The notes below the pieces were generated by a model. That model did not search any database. It was not told the origin of the DNA and saw only the letters and a list, made by a program, of their open reading frames with translations. DNA of 64,000 bases, taken from positions 248,001 through 312,000 of the forward strand of contig JAEZST010000011.1 in assembly GCA_023443865.1 (NCBI GenBank), read 5' to 3'. Positions 1 to 8,096 of this stretch are shown here, piece after piece (position 1 is the stretch's first letter; the number at the start of each line of letters is the position of its first letter). The DNA is from Spirochaetota bacterium (lineage in GTDB: Bacteria > Spirochaetota > Spirochaetia > Treponematales > Treponemataceae). A program made the position numbers and the translations under genes.

Positions 1-1516
1 TGGGTACCACCGCTACGTGGAAAGGCGCCACGCTCATGGGCCACACGATACCGTCGTCGTCGTTATGTTCCTCGATGATCGACGCGAGGGTGCGGTCAAC
101 GCCGATGCCGTAGCAGCCCATGGTGGGGTACTGCTGTTTCCCGTTTTCGTCCAGGTAGAGCATGTTCATGCTCTTGGTATACTTGTAGCCGAGCTTGAAG
201 ATGTGGCCGAGCTCGTTGCCCTTCTTGGCGTAGAAGGTATCGCCGCAGACGGGGCACTTGTCCCCGGCCTTCACGGTGCGCACGTCGGCGACGGCCCAGG
301 GCGTAAAGTCGCGGCCCGGCTCCACGTGCTCGAAGTGCAGGTCTTCCTTGAGGGCGCCGGTAACCGCGTCGTGCATGGCCATGACCGAAAGGTCCGCGAT
401 CACGGGGGCGGCGACAAGGCCTACGGGGCCGGCGAAACCCACGGGAGCGCCGGTGATGCGCTCCACGTCGCGGTCGGAGGCGAGTTCCACCTCGCTGGCC
501 TTCAGGGTGGCGGCGAGCTTTACCTCGTTCACGTCCAGGTCGCCCCGCACGCAAACGGCGAAGAAGGAAGAGGGATAGTAGGCGGGTGAGCTCGCGGGCG
601 TCATGCGCTCCAGCTTTTCGCAGCCGGGAGCGGCGGCGAGGTCGAGCTCGGAGTTGACCGCCCGGTAAATGAGGGTCTTGATAAAGGCCTGGGGCACGGT
701 CTTGAGGAAGCCGGTGAGCTCCTCGATGGTGCGGACATGGGGGGTTACGACGGGAGACGGGACCTTGTCGGTCGCCGCGGAGCCGGAAACCGGGTCGGGG
801 GCGCAGGCGGCCTTCTCGTCGTTCGCCGCGTAGCCGCACTTGGGGCAGAGGATCAGGTTATTGTCGCCCACCTCGCTTTCGACCATGAATTCCTCGGAGC
901 CGGTGCCGCCCATGGCGCCCGAGTCGGCCTTTACCGGAATGACGGAAAGCCCGCAGCGGTGGAACACGCGGCGGTAGGCCCGGCCCATGGCGCGGTAGGT
1001 TTCGTCCAGGCTCTCGTCGTCGGTATGGAAGGAATACGCGTCCTTCATGGTGAACTCGCGGCCGCGCATAACGCCGTACCGGGGGCGAATTTCGTCGCGG
1101 TACTTCGTGTTGATCTGGTATACGTTGATCGGCAGCTGCTTATAGGAGGAAATTTCGGAGCGCAGGAGCGCGGTAAAGGCCTCTTCGGCGGTGGGGCTAA
1201 TGACCAGTTCCTGGTCTACCCGGTTTTTTACCCGGAGCATGCCCTCGCCCATGGTTTCCCAGCGGCCGGACTCGCGCCAGATTTCCCCGGGCACGACGAC
1301 GGACGGCTTGAACTCGAGGGCGCCGGTCGCGTCCATTTCGCCGCGGATAATATTTTCGACCTTCCTGAAAGAGCGGAGGCCCAGCGGGAGGTACGTGAAA
1401 AGCCCGTTACCGAGTTTCCGGAGCATTCCGGAACGCATCATCAGGCGGTGGCTGACTACGACCGCTTCGGCGGGAACTTCCCGCAACGTGGGCATGAACA
1501 TCTGGGACATTTTCAT
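1..1516 (-). CDS. proS: Prolyl-tRNA synthetase (ProRS), C-terminus cut by window edge
   Basis: Charges tRNA-Pro with proline in the cytoplasm. The minus-strand frame is open from the ATG at 1516 to position 2, giving about 505 residues where bacterial-type ProRS has about 570, so only part of the anticodon-binding domain is missing. Visible are the N-terminal class II core (SPTAEE near residues 107-112, RPRYGVMRGREF near 145-155), a long insertion at about 235-405 that fits the INS editing domain which removes mischarged alanine, and class II motif 3 (GCYGIGVDR) near residue 470. A ribosome-binding site (AGAGG) sits upstream of the start. The family call is firm; only the C-terminus is unseen. 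Confidence 0.96.
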   Translation of the reverse strand, partial: MKMSQMFMPTLREVPAEAVVVSHRLMMRSGMLRKLGNGLFTYLPLGLRSFRKVENIIRGEMDATGALEFKPSVVVPGEIWRESGRWETMGEGMLRVKNRVDQELVISPTAEEAFTALLRSEISSYKQLPINVYQINTKYRDEIRPRYGVMRGREFTMKDAYSFHTDDESLDETYRAMGRAYRRVFHRCGLSVIPVKADSGAMGGTGSEEFMVESEVGDNNLILCPKCGYAANDEKAACAPDPVSGSAATDKVPSPVVTPHVRTIEELTGFLKTVPQAFIKTLIYRAVNSELDLAAAPGCEKLERMTPASSPAYYPSSFFAVCVRGDLDVNEVKLAATLKASEVELASDRDVERITGAPVGFAGPVGLVAAPVIADLSVMAMHDAVTGALKEDLHFEHVEPGRDFTPWAVADVRTVKAGDKCPVCGDTFYAKKGNELGHIFKLGYKYTKSMNMLYLDENGKQQYPTMGCYGIGVDRTLASIIEEHNDDDGIVWPMSVAPFHVAVVP

Positions 1517-1543
1517 GGAATTTCTACCTCTCAAGGCGCCCAT

Positions 1544-1571
1544 TTTATACGGAAACGGACGGGGCTTTCAA
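1544..1571 (-). promoter_or_regulatory. Predicted sigma-70-type promoter of proS
   Basis: Read on the minus strand, TTGAAA (1566-1571) and TATAAA (1544-1549) are separated by 16 bp. Transcription would start about 20 nt upstream of the proS ATG. That leader is too short for a T-box riboswitch. Confidence 0.6.
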
Positions 1572-1628
1572 GCGAGGGCCCATTAATCCATTCGCCGCGG
1601 TTTACGTTCCGATTTCCCGGAAAAGCGC

Positions 1629-1656
1629 TTGACTCAATGCGTTCCTGGGGTACAGT
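1629..1656 (+). promoter_or_regulatory. Predicted promoter giving a leaderless oxidoreductase mRNA
   Basis: TTGACT (1629-1634) and TACAGT (1651-1656) are separated by 16 bp. The -10 hexamer ends only 7 nt before the ATG at 1664, so the expected transcription start coincides with the start codon. No Shine-Dalgarno sequence lies in front of that ATG. Confidence 0.55.
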
Positions 1657-1663
1657 AATTGGT

Positions 1664-2647
1664 ATGGAAACCATCATCATCGGAAACGGACCGGCGGGAT
1701 ACTTCACCGCCACGAAACTCGCCGAACTCGATCCGGCGGGAAAAATTACGATTTTAGAGCGCGAAAAAGAGCCCTTTTACGCGAAAATTCGCCTTTCTGA
1801 CTACGTGGCCGGCAAGCTCGAACGGGACAAACTGTATCTGGGTACCGCCGAGGCCCTGGAAAGGAAGGGCATTCGCCTCGTTCAGGGAAATGACATCGAT
1901 TCATTGGACATCGGCCGGAAAACGCTGAAGGCCGGCGGCGCCGAATGGACCTATGACCGATTGGTTCTCGCCACGGGCTCCAAGGCCTTTATCCCGCCCG
2001 TGAGCGGTACCGGGGCCGCCGACATCCAAACCCTGCGCCGCCTTTCCGACGCGGACAGGCTCCGGGACTGCTGCGCCTCGAAATCGAGCGCCCTCGTCAT
2101 GGGCGGCGGGCTCCTCGGCCTGGAGGCGGCCTGGGCGCTGAAGGATCGCGGGGTTCGGGTAACCGTAGTGGAGTTTTTTCCCCGGCTTCTGCCGCGACAG
2201 CTCAACGAGGAGCAGGCGGCGCGGGTACAGGTCATCTTGGAAAAAGCGGGACTCCGCTTTATCCTCGGCAGGACCGTAGCGTCGGTGGATAAGAAGGGAA
2301 CGGGCTATGAGGCGGCCCTGGACAACGGCGAACGCCTCGAGGCGGGTTTCGTCCTGGCGAGCGCCGGGGTTCGCCCGGAAGTGGGCCTCGCCAAGGACGC
2401 GGGAATAGAGGTGAACAAGGGTATCGTGGTGAACGAGCGGTTCGAGACCTCTGCCCCCGGCGTATACGCGGTGGGCGATTGCGCGGAATCGGAGGGAAAG
2501 CTTTTTGGATTATGGATAGCCGCGACCACCCAGGCGAACGGCCTCGCAAAGATCCTGGCGGGCAAGGCCGACCGGTTCGAGAACCCGGACTACGAGCCGA
2601 TCCTCAAGATTCCCGGCATAGACATGAAGGCCATCCTCGGTAATTAA
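1664..2647 (+). CDS. FAD/NAD(P)-dependent pyridine nucleotide-disulfide oxidoreductase
   Basis: A 327-residue flavoprotein of the rubredoxin-reductase/NirB-N-terminal type that should move electrons from NAD(P)H through FAD to an unidentified acceptor. It has an N-terminal FAD dinucleotide motif (GNGPAG, residues 7-12), an ATG motif after the first Rossmann half (ATGS, near 103-106), a second dinucleotide motif for NAD(P)H (GGGLLG, 147-152) and the C-terminal FAD motif GVYAVGDCAE. No redox-active CxxxxC pair is seen, which argues against a thioredoxin or lipoamide reductase. The frame stays open far upstream through the antisense of proS, but METIIIGN is the natural family N-terminus and a promoter ends 7 nt before it. 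The true acceptor cannot be told. Confidence 0.85.
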   Translation: METIIIGNGPAGYFTATKLAELDPAGKITILEREKEPFYAKIRLSDYVAGKLERDKLYLGTAEALERKGIRLVQGNDIDSLDIGRKTLKAGGAEWTYDRLVLATGSKAFIPPVSGTGAADIQTLRRLSDADRLRDCCASKSSALVMGGGLLGLEAAWALKDRGVRVTVVEFFPRLLPRQLNEEQAARVQVILEKAGLRFILGRTVASVDKKGTGYEAALDNGERLEAGFVLASAGVRPEVGLAKDAGIEVNKGIVVNERFETSAPGVYAVGDCAESEGKLFGLWIAATTQANGLAKILAGKADRFENPDYEPILKIPGIDMKAILGN

Positions 2648-2670
2648 GCCGCTCCCCACGCGAATCGCCC

Positions 2671-2724
2671 TTCCCGGCGGCGGCCCGTTCTCGCGCTCCC
2701 GGCCGCCCCGCCGGGAGGCGTTTT
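2671..2724 (+). terminator. GC-rich hairpin between convergent genes
   Basis: A long imperfect stem (TCCCGGCGG at 2672-2680 against CGCCGGGA at 2709-2716) is followed by GGCGTTTT. It lies between the convergent oxidoreductase and the unknown gene at 2761, so it may end transcription for the first. The T-run is short, so this is only a moderate call. Confidence 0.45.
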
Positions 2725-2760
2725 GCCCCCTCGCTCGGTCTCGCTTCTTCCTCGCCCCGT

Positions 2761-3408
2761 TCAGCGGGAGAGCTCGCGGATTCCTTCCAGGCCGTCCATC
2801 GCGTTTTTTATCATGATGAAGCGTTCGCGGAGATTGAGAAGGCGGCGGCGCAAGAGGAGGGTTTTCATGAACTCCCGCTCGTCGCCGTCGAAGGTCGAAA
2901 GCTTTTTCAGCACCTCGGTCTTGACAACGGTGAAGGAAACCGCCTGCAGGACGCTCTCGTAGAGGACCTTTCCCGCGTAGGAGGTTTCCTTGCCCCTTTT
3001 GCTCACGATCAGCTCGCCGCCCCGGTTTTCCATTTTCCCCTTGGTTTTCAGGAGCCGGTAAAGGCCGCTCGCGGGATCGATTTTTTCGGAGAAGAGGATC
3101 GAGAGCCCTATCTCGGTTTCGACCCTGCCGATTATTTTTCGGAATGCGGGGCTCGCGACGTCGGCGGCGCCGAGCTTTTTAAAGTCCAGCGCCTCAAGGA
3201 GCTCTACGTTGCCGATGACCTCGAGGTAGTACGAGCGGAGCCAGGCTTCGGCGGAAAGCTTCCGCGCGCGAACCCGTTCCACCCGGTCGAATACGCCGTC
3301 TATGAAGCCGAAGGCGGCTCCCGCGGCGGCGGTGGCCGCGGTAACGGCGCCGGACGCGTCGGTAAGGGCCGCGAGCGGGGCGGTAACGGGTACGGTTGAG
3401 TCGGGCAT
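2761..3408 (-). CDS. Unknown helical protein, 215 aa
   Basis: I do not recognise this protein. Residues 1-45 are rich in Ala, Gly and Thr and include a stretch (about 18-40) that could be a weak membrane-associated helix. The remaining 170 residues look alpha-helical and basic, with a Leu/Arg-rich C-terminal helix (LLLRRRLLNLRERF). No catalytic motif, Cys pair or repeat is visible. A GGAGG ribosome-binding site precedes the ATG at 3408, and the gene starts 12 nt after the end of the DUF3795 gene, so the two are probably co-transcribed. That it is a real gene is well supported by start signal, spacing and coding character; the function is unknown. Confidence 0.7.
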   Translation of the reverse strand: MPDSTVPVTAPLAALTDASGAVTAATAAAGAAFGFIDGVFDRVERVRARKLSAEAWLRSYYLEVIGNVELLEALDFKKLGAADVASPAFRKIIGRVETEIGLSILFSEKIDPASGLYRLLKTKGKMENRGGELIVSKRGKETSYAGKVLYESVLQAVSFTVVKTEVLKKLSTFDGDEREFMKTLLLRRRLLNLRERFIMIKNAMDGLEGIRELSR

Positions 3409-3420
3409 GGAACCTCCGCG

Positions 3421-3846
3421 CTACTCTTTCGGCTCTTGCGGGCCCGCGCCGATCTTGAAACTACCCTTGAAGTAGAGCTTCCGGATCGTCGGCGCCTCCG
3501 CGAGGAAGGCCTCGGGCCCGGCGGCCTTAATGCGGCCGAGGTTGTACGCCTTCATGTTATGCGGGTAGAACGACGCGCCGTCCGCCAGGGGCTGGAGTCG
3601 CCTGCAGGGGAAATCCCCGCAGTCGGAGCAAAAGTCGAGGCCCTTCGCGGTCACGCAGGCGCGGGTTTCGCACCCCGTGAAGAACACGCAACCGCCCTGC
3701 TTTCGGCAGCCGGCGCAGGCATAATCCTCGGGCTTTCCGCCGCGGCGGGCGGCGACCCGCTCCCAGACCTCCCGGTTCCCGTTAGCCGCGAACATTTCGC
3801 AATTCACGCAATCGATGCCGCACGGCGCGATGAAATTCAAATCCAT
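3421..3846 (-). CDS. Cys-rich DUF3795 family protein
   Basis: A 141-residue protein of the DUF3795 type, a family of unknown biochemistry that often occurs as a single small Cys-rich protein. The sequence has paired cysteines: CGIDCVNC near the N-terminus, then CAGC, CVFFTGC, ACVTAKGLDFC and CSDCGDFPC, about a dozen in total, followed by the family's C-terminal helix with NMKAYNLGRIK. These suggest bound metal, either zinc or an Fe-S cluster. The start is the ATG at 3846, with GAGGAG seven nt upstream; an in-frame TTG 15 nt earlier lies inside that ribosome-binding site and is rejected. It is the first gene of a probable pair with the unknown gene at 2761-3408. Confidence 0.75.
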   Translation of the reverse strand: MDLNFIAPCGIDCVNCEMFAANGNREVWERVAARRGGKPEDYACAGCRKQGGCVFFTGCETRACVTAKGLDFCSDCGDFPCRRLQPLADGASFYPHNMKAYNLGRIKAAGPEAFLAEAPTIRKLYFKGSFKIGAGPQEPKE

Positions 3847-3968
3847 ACTATGTCTCCTCAATATACCTCAATGAACGCGCCGAGTTCGGGTTTCGCGACG
3901 GGATATAAAGGCGATTCGGCGCTCGTAACGGTATAACCATACCCCGGGTTCCGAGAATCCCGCAAGAT

Positions 3969-3990
3969 AAAAAAAAAAGCGCCCTCGCGC
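3969..3990 (-). terminator. Intrinsic terminator after the diguanylate cyclase
   Basis: Read on the minus strand, a GCGC-GAGG-GCGC mini-hairpin (3979-3990) is followed directly by ten T residues (3969-3978). It lies 18 nt beyond the stop codon of the GGDEF gene. Confidence 0.65.
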
Positions 3991-4008
3991 CAGGCTACGG
4001 CCGCGCGC

Positions 4009-5070
4009 TCAGGCCCGTCCCTTCTTTTTCGCGTAGAGCAATTCGTCGGCCAGTGCCAGCATTTCCGCCACGGTGCGGTCGCCGCTTTCCGTCACGCCCC
4101 AGCTGACCGCGAAGCCAAGATGGGCGTATTCCTGGCTGAACAGCTTCAGGTGTATGTCCAGCTCGCGCATGCGGCTTTCGGCCTCGTCGCGGCTCGCCTC
4201 GGGGAATACCACGACGAACTCGTCCCCGCCGAAGCGCGAAACCAGGTCGTAGTTCCGGACGCCGGCCTTCAGGATTTTCGCGATTCCCGAAAGGACGCGG
4301 TCGCCCTCCAGGTGGCCCAGGGCGTCGTTTACCCGCTTGAAATTGTCTAAGTCGATGAACGAGAGGGCAAAGCCTGCGCCTTTCCGATTCGATCGGTTTA
4401 CCTCGGTCTCGAGGCAATTGATGAGGTAGCGGCGGTTGTAGAGGCCGGTCAGGTCGTCGAGCACGCTCAGCTCGTACATCCTTCGATGAGTCCGGTCGTA
4501 TTCGCGCATCATGAAAATGAGGGTGGTTACCACGGCGACGATAGCGACGGTAAAGTTGACGGTCAGGTCGTTGATCCGCACCGCCTTGTCGGTATAGGGC
4601 GGGTAATGGCCGGGAAAAAGCAGCTCCGTGCGAAAGAGCAGGGGCATTTGGACGATCATGGCCACGGGAAAGGCGTATTCGGCGGGCTTGCGGGCGATGA
4701 CCGAGAGGATGCAGGCGACCATGATGGCGAGATAGGGCATGGCGCTGGAGGAACCGGGGCTGGTAAGGTAGCCGAAGGGGAGCCATACCAGCGAGAAGAC
4801 GGCGAGCATGGCGATCCGGGCCGCGCCGTAGCGGCGGTAGTCGCGGGAAAGCAGGTAGAGGGCAAGGCAAAAGAGGGCCGCGCCGAAGGCGGTCAGCACG
4901 TTCACCAGGGGGCGCCGGTTTATGATATGGATAACGCCGAACGCGATACCCAGCAAAATCGAGACTACCACGTAGGAGCGGAATACGACGTAGCGGAAAT
5001 CCCGGACCAGCGGGTCGACATCGTTTTTGCGCGGGATTCTTGGCTGTTTACCGGTAAACGTATCGCTCAC
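4009..5070 (-). CDS. Membrane diguanylate cyclase (GGDEF)
   Basis: Makes cyclic di-GMP from two GTP. The 353-residue protein has about six hydrophobic segments between residues 30 and 190, forming an uncharacterised membrane sensor, followed by a complete GGDEF domain (about 195-350). The active-site motif is intact (GGDEF, 281-285) and the product-inhibition site RxxD lies exactly five residues before it (RNYD, 272-275), so the enzyme should be active and feedback-inhibited. No EAL domain follows. The start is the GTG at 5070 (CAC on the plus strand): a -10 hexamer ends six nt before it and there is no room for a Shine-Dalgarno sequence, so the mRNA may be leaderless. Confidence 0.93.
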   Translation of the reverse strand: MSDTFTGKQPRIPRKNDVDPLVRDFRYVVFRSYVVVSILLGIAFGVIHIINRRPLVNVLTAFGAALFCLALYLLSRDYRRYGAARIAMLAVFSLVWLPFGYLTSPGSSSAMPYLAIMVACILSVIARKPAEYAFPVAMIVQMPLLFRTELLFPGHYPPYTDKAVRINDLTVNFTVAIVAVVTTLIFMMREYDRTHRRMYELSVLDDLTGLYNRRYLINCLETEVNRSNRKGAGFALSFIDLDNFKRVNDALGHLEGDRVLSGIAKILKAGVRNYDLVSRFGGDEFVVVFPEASRDEAESRMRELDIHLKLFSQEYAHLGFAVSWGVTESGDRTVAEMLALADELLYAKKKGRA

Positions 5071-5076
5071 CCTTAG

Positions 5077-5106
5077 AGTGTAATTCCCGGGCGGTCAATA
5101 TGCCAA
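5077..5106 (-). promoter_or_regulatory. Predicted promoter of the diguanylate cyclase gene (leaderless)
   Basis: On the minus strand TTGGCA (5101-5106) and TACACT (5077-5082) are separated by 18 bp. Only six nt separate the -10 hexamer from the GTG at 5070, so transcription would start at or next to the start codon. Confidence 0.5.
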
Positions 5107-5133
5107 TGGGGGCCCGGACGCCCGGACCCCCAT
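5106..5133. terminator. Hairpin after the peptide-transport operon
   Basis: ATGGGGG (5106-5112) and CCCCCAT (5127-5133) form perfect arms just downstream of the last gene of the operon (stop at 5138). No T-run follows. It may stabilise the 3' end or act as a weak terminator in front of the next promoter. Confidence 0.4.
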
Positions 5134-5137
5134 GGCC

Positions 5138-6133
5138 TTATCGCTCTATATCGAAAAGGCAGGCGGAAAGGTGGCCGTCGCCCACGTCGCGAAGGGGAGG
5201 CCGGCGCTCGGCGCATTCGCTTTTGGCGTGGGGGCAGCGGGGGTGGAAGTGGCAGCCCGGGGGCGGGTTTATCGCGCTGGGAATCTCGCCGCGCACCACC
5301 TCCTCGGTCCGCCGCTTGTCCGGGTCCGGAACGGGTACCGCCTGCAGGAGGGCGCGCGTGTACGGGTGGTGGGGCTTGGAGAAGAGCTCGTCTTTCCCGC
5401 CGATTTCCACGATGCGCCCGAGGTACATGATCGCCACCCGGTCGCACAGGTACTTCGCCGTCGCGAGGTCGTGGGTGATGAAGAGGTAGGTCATCTTCAT
5501 CTCGTCCTTGAGCTTCTTCAATAGTTCCATCACCAGGGCCCGCACCGATACGTCCGCCATGGCGATGGGCTCGTCGGCCACGAGGAATTCAGGGTTGGTC
5601 GCCAGGGCGCGGGCTATGACCACGCGCTGGGCCTGGCCGCCAGAGATTTGGTGGGGATATTTCCGGTAGAGGAATTCGGCGGGGGAAAGGCCGACCTTTT
5701 CCATCAGCCCGAGCACGAAGTCCTTGCGCTCCGCGGGCTCGAGAATTCCGTGAATTTCCAGGGGATGGCCGATGGCCTGTCCCACGGTCATGCGGGGGCT
5801 TAAGGAGCCGTTCGGGTCCTGGAAAACCACTTGCATGCGCGGCCGGAGCTTTCGCATGGATTCTTCGTCGATGGTCGCGAGGTCGGTGCCGCCGAAGTCG
5901 ATTTGCCCGCCCGTGGGGTCAAGGAGCCGCAAAAGGAGCCGCCCGGTGGTGGACTTCCCCGAGCCCGATTCGCCCGCGAGGCCGAGCACCTCGCCCTTTT
6001 TTATCTCGAAGGACACGTCGTCCACCGCGTGGACCACCGCCTTCTTTCCGTCTTTCGGGCCCTTCTCGAAAAGGCCCCGGCGCACCGGGAATTCCTTCAC
6101 GAGATGGTCGACCCGTATCAATGTTTCGTTCAT
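5138..6133 (-). CDS. Peptide ABC transporter ATP-binding protein (OppF/DppF type)
   Basis: Cytoplasmic ATPase subunit, 331 residues, that drives peptide import together with the OppD-type partner encoded just upstream. It has Walker A (GESGSGKST), a Q-loop (VFQDP), the signature (ISGGQAQR), Walker B (LVADEPI) and the switch His (ITHDL). The C-terminal oligopeptide-transporter tail carries the Cys cluster CHFHPRCPHAKSEC typical of OppD/DppD/F proteins. The start is the ATG at 6133 after GGAGGAAGC; upstream in-frame codons belong to the preceding gene. It overlaps the stop of that gene by four nt (ATGA), so the two are translationally coupled. It is the last gene of the operon. Opp and Dpp cannot be told apart from sequence alone. 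Confidence 0.94.
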   Translation of the reverse strand: MNETLIRVDHLVKEFPVRRGLFEKGPKDGKKAVVHAVDDVSFEIKKGEVLGLAGESGSGKSTTGRLLLRLLDPTGGQIDFGGTDLATIDEESMRKLRPRMQVVFQDPNGSLSPRMTVGQAIGHPLEIHGILEPAERKDFVLGLMEKVGLSPAEFLYRKYPHQISGGQAQRVVIARALATNPEFLVADEPIAMADVSVRALVMELLKKLKDEMKMTYLFITHDLATAKYLCDRVAIMYLGRIVEIGGKDELFSKPHHPYTRALLQAVPVPDPDKRRTEEVVRGEIPSAINPPPGCHFHPRCPHAKSECAERRPPLRDVGDGHLSACLFDIER

Positions 6134-7146
6134 GCTTCCTCCGGGAAAAGCCAGCAGGCGCAGCGGCGGACCGTGCCGGTCGGGGCGGTGCCGTCGGCCG
6201 TCTCGACCGCGAACTCGCGCAACGGCGGTTCTTCCTGCCTGCAAAGGTTAAAGGCCTTCGGGCAGCGCGCCGCGAAGCGGCAGCCCACGGGCGGGTTTAC
6301 GAGATCGGGTGGGGCGCCGTCCATGGTAGTCAGCTTTTCCTGATCCAGGTCGATATTCGGCACGCATTCGATCAGGCCCCTCGCGTAGGGGTGCATGGGC
6401 TTATGGAAGAGGAGCGCCGCGGGGCTATCCTCCATTACCTTTCCGCCGTACATCACCACGATCCGGTCGGCGATTTCGGCCACGAGGCCCAAATTATGCG
6501 TGATCAGGATGATTGAAAGGTCGAAGGTCTTCCGCAACCGGTTCAAGAGGTCCACGAAACCGGCCTCGACGATCACGTCGAGGCTCGTGGTGGGCTCGTC
6601 GCAGATAATCACGTCGGGCTTCATGATGAGGCCCAGCGCGATCATGATGCGCTGCCGCATGCCGCCGGACATTTGGTGGGGGTATTCCCGCATGCGCTTC
6701 CGGTCTATTCCCAGGTCCTCGAGAAGGTCGCCGGTGAGCTTGAGGGCCTCGGCCTTCTTTATCTCCGGCTTGTGGTATTTGATGGTCTCGACGAAGTGGT
6801 CCTGAATCTTCATGAGCGGGTTGAGGGACGTCAGGGGATTCTGGAATACCATGGCGATGTCGCGGCCCCGCATTGCGCGAAGCTCCGACTGGCCCATGGT
6901 CACCACGTCCTTGCCGTGGTACAGGATTTGGCCGCCCACGATCTTTCCGGGGTCCCTGAGCAGGTTCATTATCGCGAGGCCCATGGTGGACTTTCCGCAT
7001 CCCGATTCGCCCACGATGCCGAGCACCTCGCCGTCGGAGAGGGTAAAGCTCACGTCGCGAACCGCCTGAACGTTGCCGATGGCTATGGGGTAATCGATGG
7101 AAAGCCCGCGGACCTCGAGCACCGTATTGGTTTTGCTATCTGCCAT
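6130..7146 (-). CDS. Peptide ABC transporter ATP-binding protein (OppD/DppD type)
   Basis: First ATPase subunit of the peptide importer, 338 residues. Walker A is GESGCGKST, the Q-loop VFQNP, the signature MSGGMRQR, Walker B VIICDEPTTSLD and the switch His LITHN. The C-terminal domain has the family's PPVGCRFAARCPKAFNLC cysteine motif, which in related proteins can hold an Fe-S cluster. It begins three nt after the stop of the OppC-type permease and overlaps the next gene by four nt. Pairing of a D-type and an F-type ATPase is the usual arrangement for Opp and Dpp systems. Confidence 0.94.
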   Translation of the reverse strand: MADSKTNTVLEVRGLSIDYPIAIGNVQAVRDVSFTLSDGEVLGIVGESGCGKSTMGLAIMNLLRDPGKIVGGQILYHGKDVVTMGQSELRAMRGRDIAMVFQNPLTSLNPLMKIQDHFVETIKYHKPEIKKAEALKLTGDLLEDLGIDRKRMREYPHQMSGGMRQRIMIALGLIMKPDVIICDEPTTSLDVIVEAGFVDLLNRLRKTFDLSIILITHNLGLVAEIADRIVVMYGGKVMEDSPAALLFHKPMHPYARGLIECVPNIDLDQEKLTTMDGAPPDLVNPPVGCRFAARCPKAFNLCRQEEPPLREFAVETADGTAPTGTVRRCACWLFPEEA

Positions 7147-7149
7147 TGG

Positions 7150-8085
7150 TTATCTCTCCAGAAGTTTCGGGTTCAGTATTTCGGCGAGGCCCTCGCCGAG
7201 CATCGTGAAACCCAGGGCAAGGAACATGATCATCACGCCCGGGAAGGTAATCATCCACCACACGCCGGAGGGAAGGAACTTCTTTCCCATGGAAAGGTCC
7301 ATGCCCCAATCGGGAATGCCCCCCGCGAGGCCGAGCCCGATATAGGAAAGGGCCGCCTCGGTCATGATCGCGTCGGCGATGTTGAGGGAAAACACGACCA
7401 CCACGGTGGCGATCACGTTGGGGAAAACGTACTTGGCCAGAATGGTCCACCGCTTTGCGCCGATGGCCCCCGCCGCCTCCACGTACAGTTCTTCCTTGAT
7501 AGTGAGCGTTTGCCCCCGCACGAGGCGGAAGTAGGTGGGTATGTAGATAACCGCGACCGCGACCGTTATGTTGATTACCCCGGGGCCGAGCATGGCCGCG
7601 AAGGCGATCGCGAGGATAAGGCCGGGGAAGGAATAGAGGGAATCCATCACCAGGGAGAGGATGCGGTCAAACCAGCCGCCGACGAAGCCCGAAAGGAGCC
7701 CCAGGGGAATGCCGACGAGGGACGAAACGAGCGCCGCGAGGATGGCGACGCCGAGGATGGTCCGGGAGCCGTAGATCATGCGGGCGAACACGTCGCGGTT
7801 CAGGTTGTCCGTGCCGAAAAGATGGGTCGCGTCGGGCGGCGCCATCTGGGGCCCGGCAGACTGGTCGGTGGGATCGAAGCTCGTGAACAGGGAAGGGAAA
7901 ACCGCGCTGGTTATGATTACCGCGATAATGACGATTCCCGCGACCATGATCCACCACTCCGCCCCGTACTTGCGGTTGTACGTGCCGATGCCGCGGACGA
8001 AACCGGAAAGTAAGCCCCGGGGCCGCTTCGGGGCGCGTCCCGCCATGCCGGAGGCGCCGGTATTCTTGTTTTCTTTGTCGTTCAT
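7150..8085 (-). CDS. Peptide ABC transporter permease (OppC/DppC type)
   Basis: Inner-membrane permease, 311 residues. It has a cytosolic N-terminal extension of about 45 residues, a first membrane helix near 50-70, a periplasmic segment with the family phrase HLFGTDNLNRDVFARMIYG, and five further helices. The ATPase-coupling EAA loop is EAAGAIGAKRWTILAKYVFPN. The start is the ATG at 8085 (MNDKENKN), with GGAGG six nt upstream that overlaps the stop of the preceding OppB-type gene; the open frame upstream of it is antisense to nothing useful and lacks a start signal. It pairs with the OppB-type permease to form the membrane channel. Confidence 0.92.
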   Translation of the reverse strand: MNDKENKNTGASGMAGRAPKRPRGLLSGFVRGIGTYNRKYGAEWWIMVAGIVIIAVIITSAVFPSLFTSFDPTDQSAGPQMAPPDATHLFGTDNLNRDVFARMIYGSRTILGVAILAALVSSLVGIPLGLLSGFVGGWFDRILSLVMDSLYSFPGLILAIAFAAMLGPGVINITVAVAVIYIPTYFRLVRGQTLTIKEELYVEAAGAIGAKRWTILAKYVFPNVIATVVVVFSLNIADAIMTEAALSYIGLGLAGGIPDWGMDLSMGKKFLPSGVWWMITFPGVMIMFLALGFTMLGEGLAEILNPKLLER

Positions 8086-8096
8086 GCCATGCCTCC

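Noticed and set aside
1517..1545. T-box leader of proS
   Set aside because: The predicted leader is only about 20 nt.
737..1663. A 309-codon N-terminal extension of the oxidoreductase
   Set aside because: It is antisense to proS and contains both promoters of the divergent region. The family N-terminus begins at 1664.
6673..8013. A 446-codon open frame on the plus strand
   Set aside because: Antisense to the peptide-transport permease and ATPase genes, with a His- and Asp-rich shadow composition.
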